A stretch of DNA of 64,000 nucleotides from a virus. The notes under the pieces are model-generated. The model had not been told where the DNA came from, did not search any database, and saw only the letters and a list, made by a program, of their open reading frames with translations. The position numbers were made by a program, and so were the translations under genes. The stretch's first letter is position 1. Each line of letters starts with the position of its first letter. The stretch lies in IMG/VR virus record IMGVR_UViG_3300032282_001282, positions 22,284 to 86,283 of that record; one strand, given 5' to 3'. Positions 57,017 through 64,000 of this stretch are shown one piece after another.

Positions 57017-57029
57017 GCAAGATAGTTAA

Positions 57030-57851
57030 TTAGTCTGCCGAAGCTGACGAACCGCATTTAGCACGTTTGGCATTGGTCAATGCACCAAAGTCTACTCGCC
57101 ATTCTTGTCCAGGTGCTAGTTCTCGAGCATTAGCCGGGAATTTAAAATCAACGCCGGCTGTTTTTTCAATTTGTGCGATTGGTAAGCGGAATTTAGTTAG
57201 GTCATTGCCTAGGTTAGGATACGGTGCTGTATGTGGAAATGCCCAACCAGCAATTTCACCGGTAGCTTGGTTAATAACAATCTTATAAAAACCGTGCGGA
57301 ACAACTACACCCTTGCCAATTTTCTTATCATTAGCATCATATATACCACCAGCAATGATTGTGTATACCTGATTACGCTGTACTGCCCAACCACGTACAC
57401 TAGTTTCTAGTAATTTCCAGATACCACGATTTAAGCTACCAGCTTGTGGGCTCATGTTAGTCATTAAGAATGACTCAAATTCTACTTGTACGTCCCAACT
57501 TAGGTCACCATCGGGTGCCATATGTCCTTTATCGTAGCCTGTGCCAGCATAATCATCGGGAACTGGACCATTGGCAATACTTTGGTCTGCGGCAAACGCA
57601 TTAGTACGTGCTACGCAACCTAATGCGTTAGGTGGTGTTAATGTATAGGCTACATAGTTTGGTAACTTTGCGGCCGCATCATAGGCAACCAAGTATGCTT
57701 GTCGGCAAATAGGCTGTAGTTGACGTGCTGTTTGTGCAAAGCCATATGGCTGATGTACTCGACAAGCATCAACTGGATTAGGGGCTCGTTGTGTCCACGC
57801 AAATGTGGAGGTGGATAGTGTAAGTGCTAGAATAGCAATAATATGTTTCAT
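57030..57851 (-). CDS. Secreted DNA/RNA non-specific endonuclease (NUC family)
   Basis: 273 aa with signal peptide MKHIIAILALTLSTSTFA. YDKGHMAPDGDL is the catalytic D-[RK]-G-H block (His general base) and FLMTNMSPQAGSLNRGIW supplies the metal-binding Asn region. Relatives are periplasmic or secreted nucleases. It could degrade DNA of competing phages or salvage nucleotides in the periplasm. GATAAATA late box 20 nt upstream, inside the next gene's end. Confidence 0.9.
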   Translation of the reverse strand: MKHIIAILALTLSTSTFAWTQRAPNPVDACRVHQPYGFAQTARQLQPICRQAYLVAYDAAAKLPNYVAYTLTPPNALGCVARTNAFAADQSIANGPVPDDYAGTGYDKGHMAPDGDLSWDVQVEFESFLMTNMSPQAGSLNRGIWKLLETSVRGWAVQRNQVYTIIAGGIYDANDKKIGKGVVVPHGFYKIVINQATGEIAGWAFPHTAPYPNLGNDLTKFRLPIAQIEKTAGVDFKFPANARELAPGQEWRVDFGALTNAKRAKCGSSASAD

Positions 57852-57869
57852 TGAAAATCTCCGTTTGTT

Positions 57870-58811
57870 TTATTTATCGTAAGGGACTAATGCAGGTATG
57901 GTCTCTAATCCCCTGGCCCTAGCGGCTGTGGCACGGTGATTCCCATCTAAGACCCATCCTTCAGCGTCAGTAACAATGGGCTTATTTTTAATATCTTGTA
58001 AATGTATGTCTTCAACGTGATCCCAATTGATGTCAATGACTCGACGATAAGGATCATCCTGGTGTACATACTCGGGTGTCTTTAAACTACTAACAGGCAC
58101 GTTACGCAATACCCAAGTTTTGTGTTTTAGTATAGGCTTGGGCATATGATATTCATTATGTATGCCCTGTACATATTTTAAAACCTGGCGGCTTGTGTAA
58201 AGATTGCCTTCTTTACTGCTAACAGCATCTGCATCTTCTTCGAATACTGCCATTTCCATTTTAGTTGGCTCAACTTTGCCAAGCAATGCGGCATTTAGTT
58301 TATGTAATACCTGTTTATACTTTTCAGGTTTGTAAAGAATACCAATACCCCCATTGGCTTCCCACAGTTTGATGTTTGTGTCCCAATCATCAATTAGTAT
58401 GTTAGGTGTTCCATCAGCTTGTTTAGCAAATTTATACTTTTCGTGGTCAAATATAACTGCCTGGGGTTGGTGATTTTTTAAGTGTCGTTGAAGCCATTGC
58501 ATTTTTTCTTTGCTAGACTCCTCAACATTACTCATTAAGGGACTGCTAAGAATACTATACTTGCCGGCCAGTTGCACTATGCCCTTCATTAAGTTCATAG
58601 CATTTGGTAGCACAGGCAGGCCAGCAAAAAATTCAGGCTGTCTTGCTATCTGATCAATGCCTAGATCTTTACGATGTATTTCGCGCCAGTACGCAACATC
58701 GTGTTCACGTGCTACTTCACCAAAGAAATCAGCAAGAACACCATCCATGTCAACATACACTATTGGACGGGATCTTTCTTCTGTACCGGATTCAAATTGA
58801 AAAGACCTCAT
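57870..58811 (-). CDS. HAD phosphatase fused to a ParB-like domain
   Basis: 313 aa. N-terminal HAD: IVYVDMDGVLADFFGEV with the two catalytic Asp, ILSSPL, and NILIDDWDTNI. C-terminal residues 210-313: VPVSSLKTPEYVH, NKPIVTDAEGWVLDGNHRATAARARG, which is the ParB/Srx nuclease-like core (DGNHRxxAAxxxG). The fusion could couple nucleotide hydrolysis with NTP or DNA sensing. An exact TATAAATA lies five bases before the ATG. Confidence 0.78.
   Translation of the reverse strand: MRSFQFESGTEERSRPIVYVDMDGVLADFFGEVAREHDVAYWREIHRKDLGIDQIARQPEFFAGLPVLPNAMNLMKGIVQLAGKYSILSSPLMSNVEESSKEKMQWLQRHLKNHQPQAVIFDHEKYKFAKQADGTPNILIDDWDTNIKLWEANGGIGILYKPEKYKQVLHKLNAALLGKVEPTKMEMAVFEEDADAVSSKEGNLYTSRQVLKYVQGIHNEYHMPKPILKHKTWVLRNVPVSSLKTPEYVHQDDPYRRVIDINWDHVEDIHLQDIKNKPIVTDAEGWVLDGNHRATAARARGLETIPALVPYDK
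57871..57878 (-). promoter_or_regulatory. Late promoter GATAAATA
   Basis: NATAAATA on the minus strand followed by CGGAGA and the nuclease ATG at 57851. Confidence 0.62.
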
Positions 58812-58815
58812 TAAG

Positions 58816-58823
58816 TATTTATA
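58816..58823 (-). promoter_or_regulatory. TATAAATA box immediately before a start codon
   Basis: Exact late octamer; the ATG begins five nt further, so transcription from it would give a leaderless message. Confidence 0.5.
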
Positions 58824-58837
58824 AGGTCTTTAACGTG

Positions 58838-58945
58838 TTACTTGTAAAGTTTTTGTGCGTCTTTCCAGCGACCTTGACGGGTGTGGTAGCAAGCGGCACG
58901 AGCTTGGCCTATTGCTTCAAAAAATTTCCAGATTGCCTTGATCAT
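58838..58945 (-). CDS. Tiny conserved phage protein
   Basis: 35 aa (IKAIWKFFEAIGQARAACYH...), ATGA overlap with the gene upstream. A helical, T4-like-phage-typical peptide (ARAAxxxxRxGRxxxAxxLY). Function unknown. Confidence 0.55.
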   Translation of the reverse strand: MIKAIWKFFEAIGQARAACYHTRQGRWKDAQKLYK

Positions 58946-59112
58946 AGTCCACGACCCCAGTATTGTGCTTCGCTGTCGTATTGACGTTGCCAGTAGTCTA
59001 CTTCTGCGGCATTGGTTGGATTTTTGCTGTTGATATACTGTTCCAAACGAGTTTGATAAGCCTGTTTTGGAAACATCTCTGCCAGACGTTCTAATATTCG
59101 TTCTAATAACAT
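58942..59112 (-). CDS. Small conserved phage protein
   Basis: 56 aa. FPKQAYQTRLEQYINSKNP and AAEVDYWQRQYD form a block common in T4-like phages. It replaces a longer out-of-frame open frame of the same region. Late box and hairpin leader upstream. Confidence 0.62.
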   Translation of the reverse strand: MLLERILERLAEMFPKQAYQTRLEQYINSKNPTNAAEVDYWQRQYDSEAQYWGRGL

Positions 59113-59134
59113 TTTGTGTTTTTCCTATATTTTT

Positions 59135-59168
59135 GTAGAGACTCATGGTTTCTACTTAGATATTTATG
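59135..59168 (-). promoter_or_regulatory. Late box CATAAATA with leader hairpin
   Basis: CATAAATA (59168-59161) followed by GTAGA-aaccatgagtc-TCTAC (59155-59135); the same arrangement, box then AGTAGAxACCATG hairpin, precedes phoH at 1580-1609. Confidence 0.5.
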
Positions 59169-59205
59169 CTGTAGAGCAACACAAAATGTTAAAGTTTTAT
59201 GACAC

Positions 59206-59796
59206 CTATCTGCGAGTGATAATTTCATCTACTAGTCCATAAGCCAGTGCTTCTTCGGCACTCATAAAGAAGTCGCGTTCCATGTCCATGGCAAATTCTT
59301 CGTATGTTTTACCTGCAGAGTTATGGTCAACATAAATCTGTGTCAGGTAATGCTTCATCTTCAAGATTTCCTGGGCCTGGATCTGTATATCAGTTGCTTG
59401 ACCACGTGCTCCACCGCTAGGTTGATGAATCATATGACGTGCATGGGGCAACATTAGTCTTTTGCCTGCGGCTCCTGCGGTGCTAAGAAGACTTCCCATA
59501 GAGCAGGCCTGACCCATAACAATGGTGCTAACATCGGGTTTGATAAACTGCATTGTATCGTAGATAGCCATGCCTGCTGTAACTGAACCGCCTGGGCTAT
59601 TAATGTAGAATAGTATGTCGGCATTTGGATCTTCACTTTCTAAAAAGAGTAATTGAGCTACTAGTAAACTAGCAGAGTGTTCGTTAACATCCGTATCTAG
59701 CATTACAATACGGTCTTTGAGTAATCGACTATAAATGTCGTAGGCACGTTCGCCATTGCTTGTCTTTTCCAAGACTGTAGGTACAAAATTAGGCAT
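59206..59796 (-). CDS. clpP: ClpP-like serine protease
   Basis: 196 aa. Catalytic S99 ([10 protein letters not shown]), H124 (HMIHQPSGG) and D175 (MERDFFMS) are all present, along with [15 protein letters not shown]. The N-terminal propeptide is short. Full-length ClpP of host type, forming a tetradecamer with ClpX/ClpA. In T4-like phages ClpP is sometimes a prohead protease substitute; here it also fits tmRNA-tagged protein turnover. Own TTGACA-N17-TATAAT promoter. Confidence 0.94.
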   Translation of the reverse strand: MPNFVPTVLEKTSNGERAYDIYSRLLKDRIVMLDTDVNEHSASLLVAQLLFLESEDPNADILFYINSPGGSVTAGMAIYDTMQFIKPDVSTIVMGQACSMGSLLSTAGAAGKRLMLPHARHMIHQPSGGARGQATDIQIQAQEILKMKHYLTQIYVDHNSAGKTYEEFAMDMERDFFMSAEEALAYGLVDEIITRR

Positions 59797-59823
59797 AATT
59801 TCCTTTATAGTGAATTATAGCTA

Positions 59824-59852
59824 ATTATACGGGATTATAGTTGGGGTGTCAA
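59824..59852 (-). promoter_or_regulatory. Consensus sigma70 promoter of clpP
   Basis: Minus strand TTGACA (59852-59847), 17-nt spacer, TATAAT (59829-59824); both hexamers are perfect. Overlaps the SprT gene's end. Confidence 0.88.
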
Positions 59853-60334
59853 CACCTGCGGAAATCTTGGTGCGTAAACCAACGCTTACGTCCATAACTG
59901 GTTTTTAAACGCAGGCCATAGTAATCAAAGCGATCACGCCACATAAAAAAACTAGGACCGTGGGCGCCAGATTCTGGCATAACGCCATCGTACTCTTCAA
60001 AACGTGTAAAGTCCCACTGATACTGATGTACCATTTCGTGGGCCAGGGTTTGTACAAACCACTGTGGGCAAAACCATTTATCACTTAGTTTAATAATACA
60101 GTGGCTACCAGTCTCTTGCTTTTCTTTTTCCCAAGAGCAAAAGCCCCAAGTTTGGCGCCGACTGCCCTGTTCAATATATGGTTGTTTTAAGCGGTTGTCA
60201 AATAGGTAACGATTACATATATTATATACGTAGTTTATTTCGTCATAGCTAGGGCGAAACTGCAAACGTCGCTGGTACGTTATACTTGGAAGCGGTGCTT
60301 CCATATATGCCCTAATGGGATTTGGTCTAGCCAT
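59849..60334 (-). CDS. SprT-like zinc metalloprotease
   Basis: 161 aa. LAHEMVHQYQWDF is the HExxH zinc motif and FDNRLKQPYIEQG, WGFCSWEK resemble the SprT/Spartan core. Host and eukaryotic relatives degrade DNA-protein crosslinks. It lacks the C-terminal zinc ribbon. A long hairpin covers its leader. Confidence 0.82.
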   Translation of the reverse strand: MARPNPIRAYMEAPLPSITYQRRLQFRPSYDEINYVYNICNRYLFDNRLKQPYIEQGSRRQTWGFCSWEKEKQETGSHCIIKLSDKWFCPQWFVQTLAHEMVHQYQWDFTRFEEYDGVMPESGAHGPSFFMWRDRFDYYGLRLKTSYGRKRWFTHQDFRRC

Positions 60335-60337
60335 GTA

Positions 60338-60380
60338 AATGCCCTCGCTAAGGTATTTACATACTCCTTAGGAGGGCATT
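60338..60380 (-). other. Long hairpin upstream of the SprT-like gene
   Basis: AATGCCCTC..TAAGG (60338-60353) pairs with CCTTA..GAGGGCATT (60366-60380), about 14 bp with a 12-nt loop, ending 3 nt before the ATG. It hides an AGGAG (minus strand, in the CTAAGGAGTATG segment), so it could control translation, or terminate the upstream transcript. Confidence 0.6.
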
Positions 60381-60411
60381 AAACTACTAGATTATATAAT
60401 AATGTGCGTAC

Positions 60412-61095
60412 TTATTGAACCGTAACTTGGCCGATTACAGCACCAGGTTTTTGTAGTGCTTCATCACGCTTACGCTTGTATTCCTCATTATCCACGGGCA
60501 TTAGCGTAATACCACGACCCTGTGTAGGAGTAGCATCAGATACAGGGCGACCAGTAGTAACTTCGTCTAGTTCGCGGAAGGCTTCTGGGGCACGGCGTTC
60601 AGCATCTTTAGTGGACTTCATGATATTGGCTTGACCAATTGGCAATGCTACCAATACATAAGTGCGGATACGATTGCCATCGGCCACGTGTTTCATCTCT
60701 ACAGTTTCGACACCAGTAATATCCACGTCCGGACATAGACTGCGTACAGTCAACTCAGATTGTTCAATACTAGCATCGCCATTGTCGTTACGATACATCT
60801 TCATTTGGCTACGAACCTTACCGCCTGCGGCAGTACAGATCTTTGCGTATGCAATAGTCTTGGCTTTCAGGTCTGCCATTGACATATCAATACTGGTAGC
60901 GGTGCCGTTTTCATAAACAGCATTGACGCTCTTAGGCAACTTGCTCATCCATTCAGGTGCTTCAGCGATAGCAGACTTTGCTTGTTTTTCCTGACGCTCG
61001 TACTGCTCTTTATATTGTTGAGCGTGATTAGAACCAGTGGTTCCACAGGCACTCAACAAACCTGCGACAGCTACAGCAAGGGCTAACTTCTTCAT
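60412..61095 (-). CDS. Lipoprotein (LPP20-like)
   Basis: 227 aa with lipobox LLSACGTTG (Cys17) and signal peptide. QYKEQYERQEKQAKSAIA and PEWMSKLPKS then a globular domain; looks like host lipoproteins of the LPP20 type. Probably in the outer membrane of the infected cell. No phage homologue recalled. Confidence 0.72.
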   Translation of the reverse strand: MKKLALAVAVAGLLSACGTTGSNHAQQYKEQYERQEKQAKSAIAEAPEWMSKLPKSVNAVYENGTATSIDMSMADLKAKTIAYAKICTAAGGKVRSQMKMYRNDNGDASIEQSELTVRSLCPDVDITGVETVEMKHVADGNRIRTYVLVALPIGQANIMKSTKDAERRAPEAFRELDEVTTGRPVSDATPTQGRGITLMPVDNEEYKRKRDEALQKPGAVIGQVTVQ

Positions 61096-61142
61096 TTCAT
61101 TACCTTTCGGTTGGTTACAATAACTACAGTTTACATTAATGG

Positions 61143-61706
61143 CTAATATTTGTCAATTACTTGCCATCTCGAATCTGGACGTTGGTCCAGTTTGCACATC
61201 ACACCTTGATACAAATAAAGGTTTTGGTCCTTGCCTTGTCTTTCAACAAACAAGCGACATTGAGCACCTTTATAGTTAAAGTATGGACGTTCCGCCGGGT
61301 TAGTATGGATCTCAGTTTCGGATTCCCAAACCATTTCTCCAACTCGAACACGACGAACTCGAATTTCTGGCACATCACTACATACCATTTGTGTGTCAGC
61401 TCGTACCTGGCTTGGTTCAACTTCGAGCAAGACTGTGCCTAGTCCAACATCACTGGCACGTACACAGGCTTCGCTTTCGGTTTTGGCCACTGCTGATCCT
61501 TCGGCGGTATGCCATTCTTCGCCAATGTGTATACGATATTGTACACTACATTTGAATCCTTTAGGGTCTGGTGCAACTATTTTTTGATAGTCAGTAGGAC
61601 CAGCATTAATGCCTTGTCTAGATAACTTAATGTCAGACCTTACATAGCACTCGGCTGTGGCCACACTACTTGCTAGTGCCAAACACAAAATAGTTAGACG
61701 TTTCAT
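61143..61706 (-). CDS. Secreted protein, unknown
   Basis: 187 aa with signal peptide MKRLTILCLALASSVATA. Six Cys suggest disulphides in the periplasm. Overlaps the next secreted gene by 4 nt. No known family recognised. Confidence 0.65.
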   Translation of the reverse strand: MKRLTILCLALASSVATAECYVRSDIKLSRQGINAGPTDYQKIVAPDPKGFKCSVQYRIHIGEEWHTAEGSAVAKTESEACVRASDVGLGTVLLEVEPSQVRADTQMVCSDVPEIRVRRVRVGEMVWESETEIHTNPAERPYFNYKGAQCRLFVERQGKDQNLYLYQGVMCKLDQRPDSRWQVIDKY

Positions 61707-61987
61707 TTGTATCTGTTTGGATTACTACAGCCAACACGCAAAGCCCAAATTATAGACCTTGCCCGTAAATTAAATAGCCTGTCATCGTTGTTTAGTGTTT
61801 CGGGCTCGACATTTAGTATGCCACGCATACGCAACTGATTCTCTGCCCAATCAACTACTTGGTCAATACGGTTACAGTCTGCGCCTGTTACCCGAACACC
61901 ATTCATTTGTTCAAGGCTGTAAGGAGCATACTGTGCCGTGGCCACAGTTGATGTAACTGCAACGACAAAGGCTACTGCCCATTTCAT
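61703..61987 (-). CDS. Small secreted protein
   Basis: 94 aa, signal peptide MKWAVAFVVAVTSTVATAQ; the mature part (LEQMNGVRVTGADCNRIDQV) has two Cys. Similar short secreted proteins occur in T4-like phages. Unknown. Confidence 0.65.
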   Translation of the reverse strand: MKWAVAFVVAVTSTVATAQYAPYSLEQMNGVRVTGADCNRIDQVVDWAENQLRMRGILNVEPETLNNDDRLFNLRARSIIWALRVGCSNPNRYK

Positions 61988-62223
61988 ACAGTTTTAACTT
62001 TATTCTTAAGTAGACCTTCGATATGATGTCTAACAATCTTGCTTTCAATCATACTGATCATGTTGTTGAATGGCCAGTCCAAATAAAACGGACAGCCATC
62101 ACGCCAACTTTGCTTTTGCAAAAAATATTTGTATTCAGCAAGATCTTCCTTTTTACCGGCATCAAACTCACGCTTGGGCCAGTGGACTGTACTTACTCTA
62201 AATCGGTTACTTGTAAATTTCAT
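61984..62223 (-). CDS. Small phage protein, unknown
   Basis: 79 aa. FRVSTVHWPKREFDAGKKED and SKIVRHHIEGLLK are typical of a small T4-like phage family. First gene of a secreted-protein operon. Confidence 0.6.
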   Translation of the reverse strand: MKFTSNRFRVSTVHWPKREFDAGKKEDLAEYKYFLQKQSWRDGCPFYLDWPFNNMISMIESKIVRHHIEGLLKNKVKTV

Positions 62224-62252
62224 AGTCTTTCCTTTTACTAAAAAGATACATC

Positions 62253-62281
62253 ATTGTAACAATACTGCATTTTTTTGTCAA
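62253..62281 (-). promoter_or_regulatory. Sigma70-like promoter
   Basis: Minus strand TTGACA (62281-62276), 17-nt spacer, TACAAT (62258-62253). Confidence 0.75.
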
Positions 62282-62617
62282 TTAGACAATTTTGGCTCGG
62301 CCATGATTATACCGGTCACTGAAAATTTTGTTGCCACGGTCACGAATCAAATCTACAGCCGTTTGGGGCGAGTCATCAAACATTTGACGCAGGTCCCGTT
62401 CGGAAATGGTTTCATCGACATGGATAGTATAAATTTCATAATGTCGTTGTGGGTTGGCACGAGCACGAAGCATCATCATTGATACCATGGTTCCAATTTT
62501 ATAATCGGGTTGTTCCCCTTTGAGCGTAGACCACATGATCTCCTTTTCGGCATTGGATACATTAATGCAAGCTTCGAGACCTTCACAGTCCCAGCTCAAA
62601 AGGAATACATTACTCAT
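62282..62617 (-). CDS. Conserved phage protein of unknown function
   Basis: 111 aa. NVFLLSWDCEGLEACINVSN and MMMLRARANPQRHYEIYTIH are conserved-looking; common in phages. Unknown. Confidence 0.63.
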   Translation of the reverse strand: MSNVFLLSWDCEGLEACINVSNAEKEIMWSTLKGEQPDYKIGTMVSMMMLRARANPQRHYEIYTIHVDETISERDLRQMFDDSPQTAVDLIRDRGNKIFSDRYNHGRAKIV

Positions 62618-62618
62618 T

Positions 62619-62843
62619 TTATTTTTTCTCGTTTAGTTTATCACGTGTTTCAAGAATGCTGGCTTGTATTTGAATTAATTTATAAAAACAAATTGCCATA
62701 AGCAATGATCCAACGGTTCCAAAAAGTTGAATAGGGGTTGGGTCAATGTAATCTAGCACGAGTCTGATGGTAACAGATAATGCTATCATCGCTAGTGTAA
62801 ACCCTGCGACTTGTAGGGTTGCTTTTACTGTATACTTGTTCAT
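62619..62843 (-). CDS. Small two-helix membrane protein
   Basis: 74 aa, hydrophobic segments VAGFTLAMIALSVTIRLVLD and LFGTVGSLLMAICFYKLI. Function unknown; preceded by a conserved-spacer promoter. Confidence 0.62.
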   Translation of the reverse strand: MNKYTVKATLQVAGFTLAMIALSVTIRLVLDYIDPTPIQLFGTVGSLLMAICFYKLIQIQASILETRDKLNEKK

Positions 62844-62884
62844 AAATTCCTTTTCCGAAGATTGTTTTACATTACTACAGTTAG

Positions 62885-62913
62885 ATTATAGCATTATGGG
62901 AATTATTGGACAA
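62885..62913 (-). promoter_or_regulatory. Sigma70-like promoter with conserved spacer
   Basis: Minus strand TTGTCC (62913-62908), 17-nt spacer with AATTCCCATAATGC, TATAAT (62890-62885). Confidence 0.83.
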
Positions 62914-62922
62914 CCATAAAAA

Positions 62923-62940
62923 AAGCCCCTTGCGGGGCTT
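62923..62940 (-). terminator. Intrinsic terminator after the phasin-like gene
   Basis: Minus strand AAGCCCC / GGGGCTT stem with GCAA loop and TTTTTT tail. It lies just before the next promoter, separating the two units. Confidence 0.9.
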
Positions 62941-62941
62941 G

Positions 62942-62957
62942 GTTAGTGGGTACTAAC
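62942..62957. repeat. Inverted repeat GTTAGT/ACTAAC
   Basis: Related to the palindrome at 54552-54567, also followed by GGGAATT. Possible operator or recombination residue. Confidence 0.35.
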
Positions 62958-62964
62958 TTGGGAA

Positions 62965-63192
62965 TTACTTAGCCTTGGCTACTGCAAAAAACTTAGTAAA
63001 ATCTACAGATTTTGAGTTCTCTACTACTTGCTTGGCCAACTCTAAATTTGTATCATAGATGGTTTTTACGAAGTCAGCTTGTGCTTCTACTAGAGTTTCT
63101 AGGTTAGCACGGATTGCCTTGTCTTCAACGTATGTCAAAGGTTGTTTTGTTGCTTTTGCTACTGCGTCTACTGTTGATTTGAAATTGAACAT
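62965..63192 (-). CDS. Phasin-like small helical protein
   Basis: 75 aa. AIRANLETLVEAQADFVKTIYDTNLELAKQ resembles the phasin helix (xNLExLxxAQxxFxKxxxDxNxxLAKQ), here only half the usual length. Phasins coat polyhydroxybutyrate granules, a common store of Burkholderiales. Could also be a general amphipathic helix protein. Confidence 0.5.
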   Translation of the reverse strand: MFNFKSTVDAVAKATKQPLTYVEDKAIRANLETLVEAQADFVKTIYDTNLELAKQVVENSKSVDFTKFFAVAKAK

Positions 63193-63273
63193 TTTATTTT
63201 TCCTTTATTAAGCGAAATGTTATTACAAGACCTGAACCATTCGGCATCTTGTTTACTGCTATACTAAGTATCT

Positions 63274-63305
63274 AGTATAACATTATTTATGTTGCAACGC
63301 AACAT
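63274..63305 (-). promoter_or_regulatory. Promoter with overlapping palindrome between divergent genes
   Basis: Minus strand TTGCGT (63302-63297), 17 nt, TATACT (63279-63274), with the perfect inverted repeat ATGTTGC-AAC-GCAACAT at 63289-63305 covering the -35 region. Confidence 0.55.
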
Positions 63306-63397
63306 ATTATAACAGAATATTACTCGTTTTGGGCAAAATAGTTTACATTAATAACTGTGTCGCTAAATATTATATCTATTCGAATAGGAGATTTAAA

Positions 63398-63655
63398 ATG
63401 GATTTTTCTACAATCGTTATTATTGCAATCGTAGCCGTAGTTGCTTATACTTTTTATAAAGCATTTGCTAAAAAAGCCGACACCAACCATGATGGTGTTG
63501 TAACTGCTGAAGAAGCTAAAGCCGAAGTTAAAGCTGAAGTTGCTAAAGTAGAAGCCGAAGTTAAAGTTGTTGCTACCAAAGCTAAGGCGGCCGCTACCAA
63601 AGCCAAAACAACAGTTAAAAAAGCTACCACACGTAAGCCACGAGCTGTTAAGTAA
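63398..63655 (+). CDS. Membrane-anchored EF-hand protein with Ala/Lys-rich tail
   Basis: 85 aa from ATG 63398, chosen for the SD AGGAG ten nt upstream. TIVIIAIVAVVAYTFYKAFA is one membrane helix; DTNHDGVVTAEE is a complete 12-residue EF-hand loop (D1, N3, D5, G6, E12); the rest is Ala/Lys/Val-rich like histone H1 tails. Preceded by a CTAAATAT late-type box. Function unknown; calcium binding is predicted from the loop alone. Confidence 0.7.
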   Translation: MDFSTIVIIAIVAVVAYTFYKAFAKKADTNHDGVVTAEEAKAEVKAEVAKVEAEVKVVATKAKAAATKAKTTVKKATTRKPRAVK

Positions 63656-63660
63656 TACTA

Positions 63661-64000
63661 ATGACAGAACGAGATCTTGGCGTTTACGTCCTGGATATTT
63701 CGGAACCTGTTTTTAGATATCACTTTAATGAACTAGTAGGTCCTGCTAGAAATAGTTGGACCTATTATTCTGAACGTGAGCAGTTTATCAACAGCGAGCA
63801 TGAACGCAAGGTTGCTTGTTTTCAAATTCCATATCCATACAACAATAGCGTCGAGAAAGAAATTGATGCTATATACGATCACTGCGACTGTATTATTATA
63901 CTAGGCAGTGAACTACACGCTCGTACTGTAGATTTTATGCGTAGGTTTGATAGACCTAAGATACGCTGGTTTGTCTGCGGTATGCTAAATCAAAGACTGC
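63661..64000 (+). CDS. Unknown protein, 3' end outside window
   Basis: At least 113 aa from ATG 63661, open to the window edge, starting 5 nt after the EF-hand gene stop. It begins TERDLGVYVLDISEPVFRYH and has IYDHCDCIIILGSELHART. No family recognised; probably co-transcribed with the EF-hand gene. Confidence 0.55.
   Translation, partial: MTERDLGVYVLDISEPVFRYHFNELVGPARNSWTYYSEREQFINSEHERKVACFQIPYPYNNSVEKEIDAIYDHCDCIIILGSELHARTVDFMRRFDRPKIRWFVCGMLNQRL

Noticed and set aside
58838-59146. A single 102-codon minus-strand frame
   Set aside because: Two coupled small genes with recognisable phage sequence (56 and 35 aa, ATGA overlap) occupy the same DNA in another frame.
1-64000. Bacterial chromosome segment or prophage boundary
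   Set aside because: Replication, fibre and late-promoter features run through the whole window, with no rRNA, housekeeping operons, integrase or att-like repeats; host-like genes are single and interspersed.
1-64000. CRISPR arrays, insertion sequences or transposases
   Set aside because: No regularly spaced direct repeats and no transposase-like protein were seen.

Overview
The window is a piece of a large, AT-rich tailed-phage genome of the T4-like myovirus kind. Evidence: a T4-type sliding-clamp loader (gp44-like), a GroES-like co-chaperonin, PhoH, a T4-type ATP-dependent DNA ligase, a block of very large tail-fibre/adhesin genes ending in an S74 auto-chaperone domain, and repeated copies of the T4/cyanophage late-promoter octamer NATAAATA in front of structural genes. 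Almost everything is on the minus strand, with start/stop overlaps (ATGA, TAATG). No rRNA, complete ordinary tRNA, transposase, integrase or CRISPR array was seen. The host is probably an aquatic betaproteobacterium (Burkholderiales): the window carries three Bug/TctC-type solute-binding proteins, a Burkholderiales-type porin, a phasin-like protein, an entericidin-like lipoprotein and a tmRNA tag ending ANDEQFALAA. Host assignment is inference.

Layout. 1-7.3 kb: accessory block of periplasmic-binding-protein homologues (Bug-type and signal-less TRAP/DctP-type), a PP-loop ATPase and HxD dioxygenases around phoH. 7.35-13.1 kb: HAD phosphatase, replication block with clamp loader, co-chaperonin and a stand-alone Pol III alpha-like fragment. 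13.4-22.5 kb: four adhesin/tail-fibre genes. 22.5-24.4 kb: ErpA-like Fe-S carrier, ADP-ribosyltransferase-like protein, superoxide dismutase and translation initiation factor IF-1. 25.1-27.5 kb: ten overlapping small genes, most sharing a C-terminal F-x-L-[KR]-W motif. 28-29.2 kb: an outer-membrane porin. 29.3-31.9 kb: split ADP-heptose genes. 32-40.8 kb: many small phage genes plus DNA ligase. 41-43.1 kb: a second Bug + PP-loop pair. 43.1-43.85 kb: a circularly permuted, split tmRNA whose intervening segment holds a GNAT-like gene, with its own sigma70-like promoter. 43.8-51.8 kb: two radical-SAM enzymes, five more oxygenase-like proteins, a tetrapyrrole-methylase-like protein and a cysteine-rich late protein next to a SPASM radical-SAM maturase. 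52.1-52.65 kb: a large structured non-coding RNA. 52.7-64 kb: small membrane proteins and lipoproteins, GIY-YIG protein, GP88-like protein, secreted nuclease, HAD-ParB fusion, ClpP, SprT-like protease and secreted proteins.

How the parts fit. Two promoter classes are readable: TTGACC-N17-TATAAT elements with an unusually conserved spacer (AATTCCCATAATGC) in front of early/metabolic genes, and NATAAATA in front of virion and late genes. The phage carries several pieces of host-type gene-expression and proteostasis machinery (IF-1, tmRNA, ClpP, GroES-like protein), an envelope-remodelling set (porin, SBPs, lipoproteins, ADP-heptose enzymes), and what looks like a protein-modification locus around a 16-cysteine virion-like protein. 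The strongest candidates for something undescribed are the permuted tmRNA with an ORF in its spacer, the Cys-rich protein with its SPASM enzyme and oxygenase cluster, and the approximately 510-nt structured RNA.
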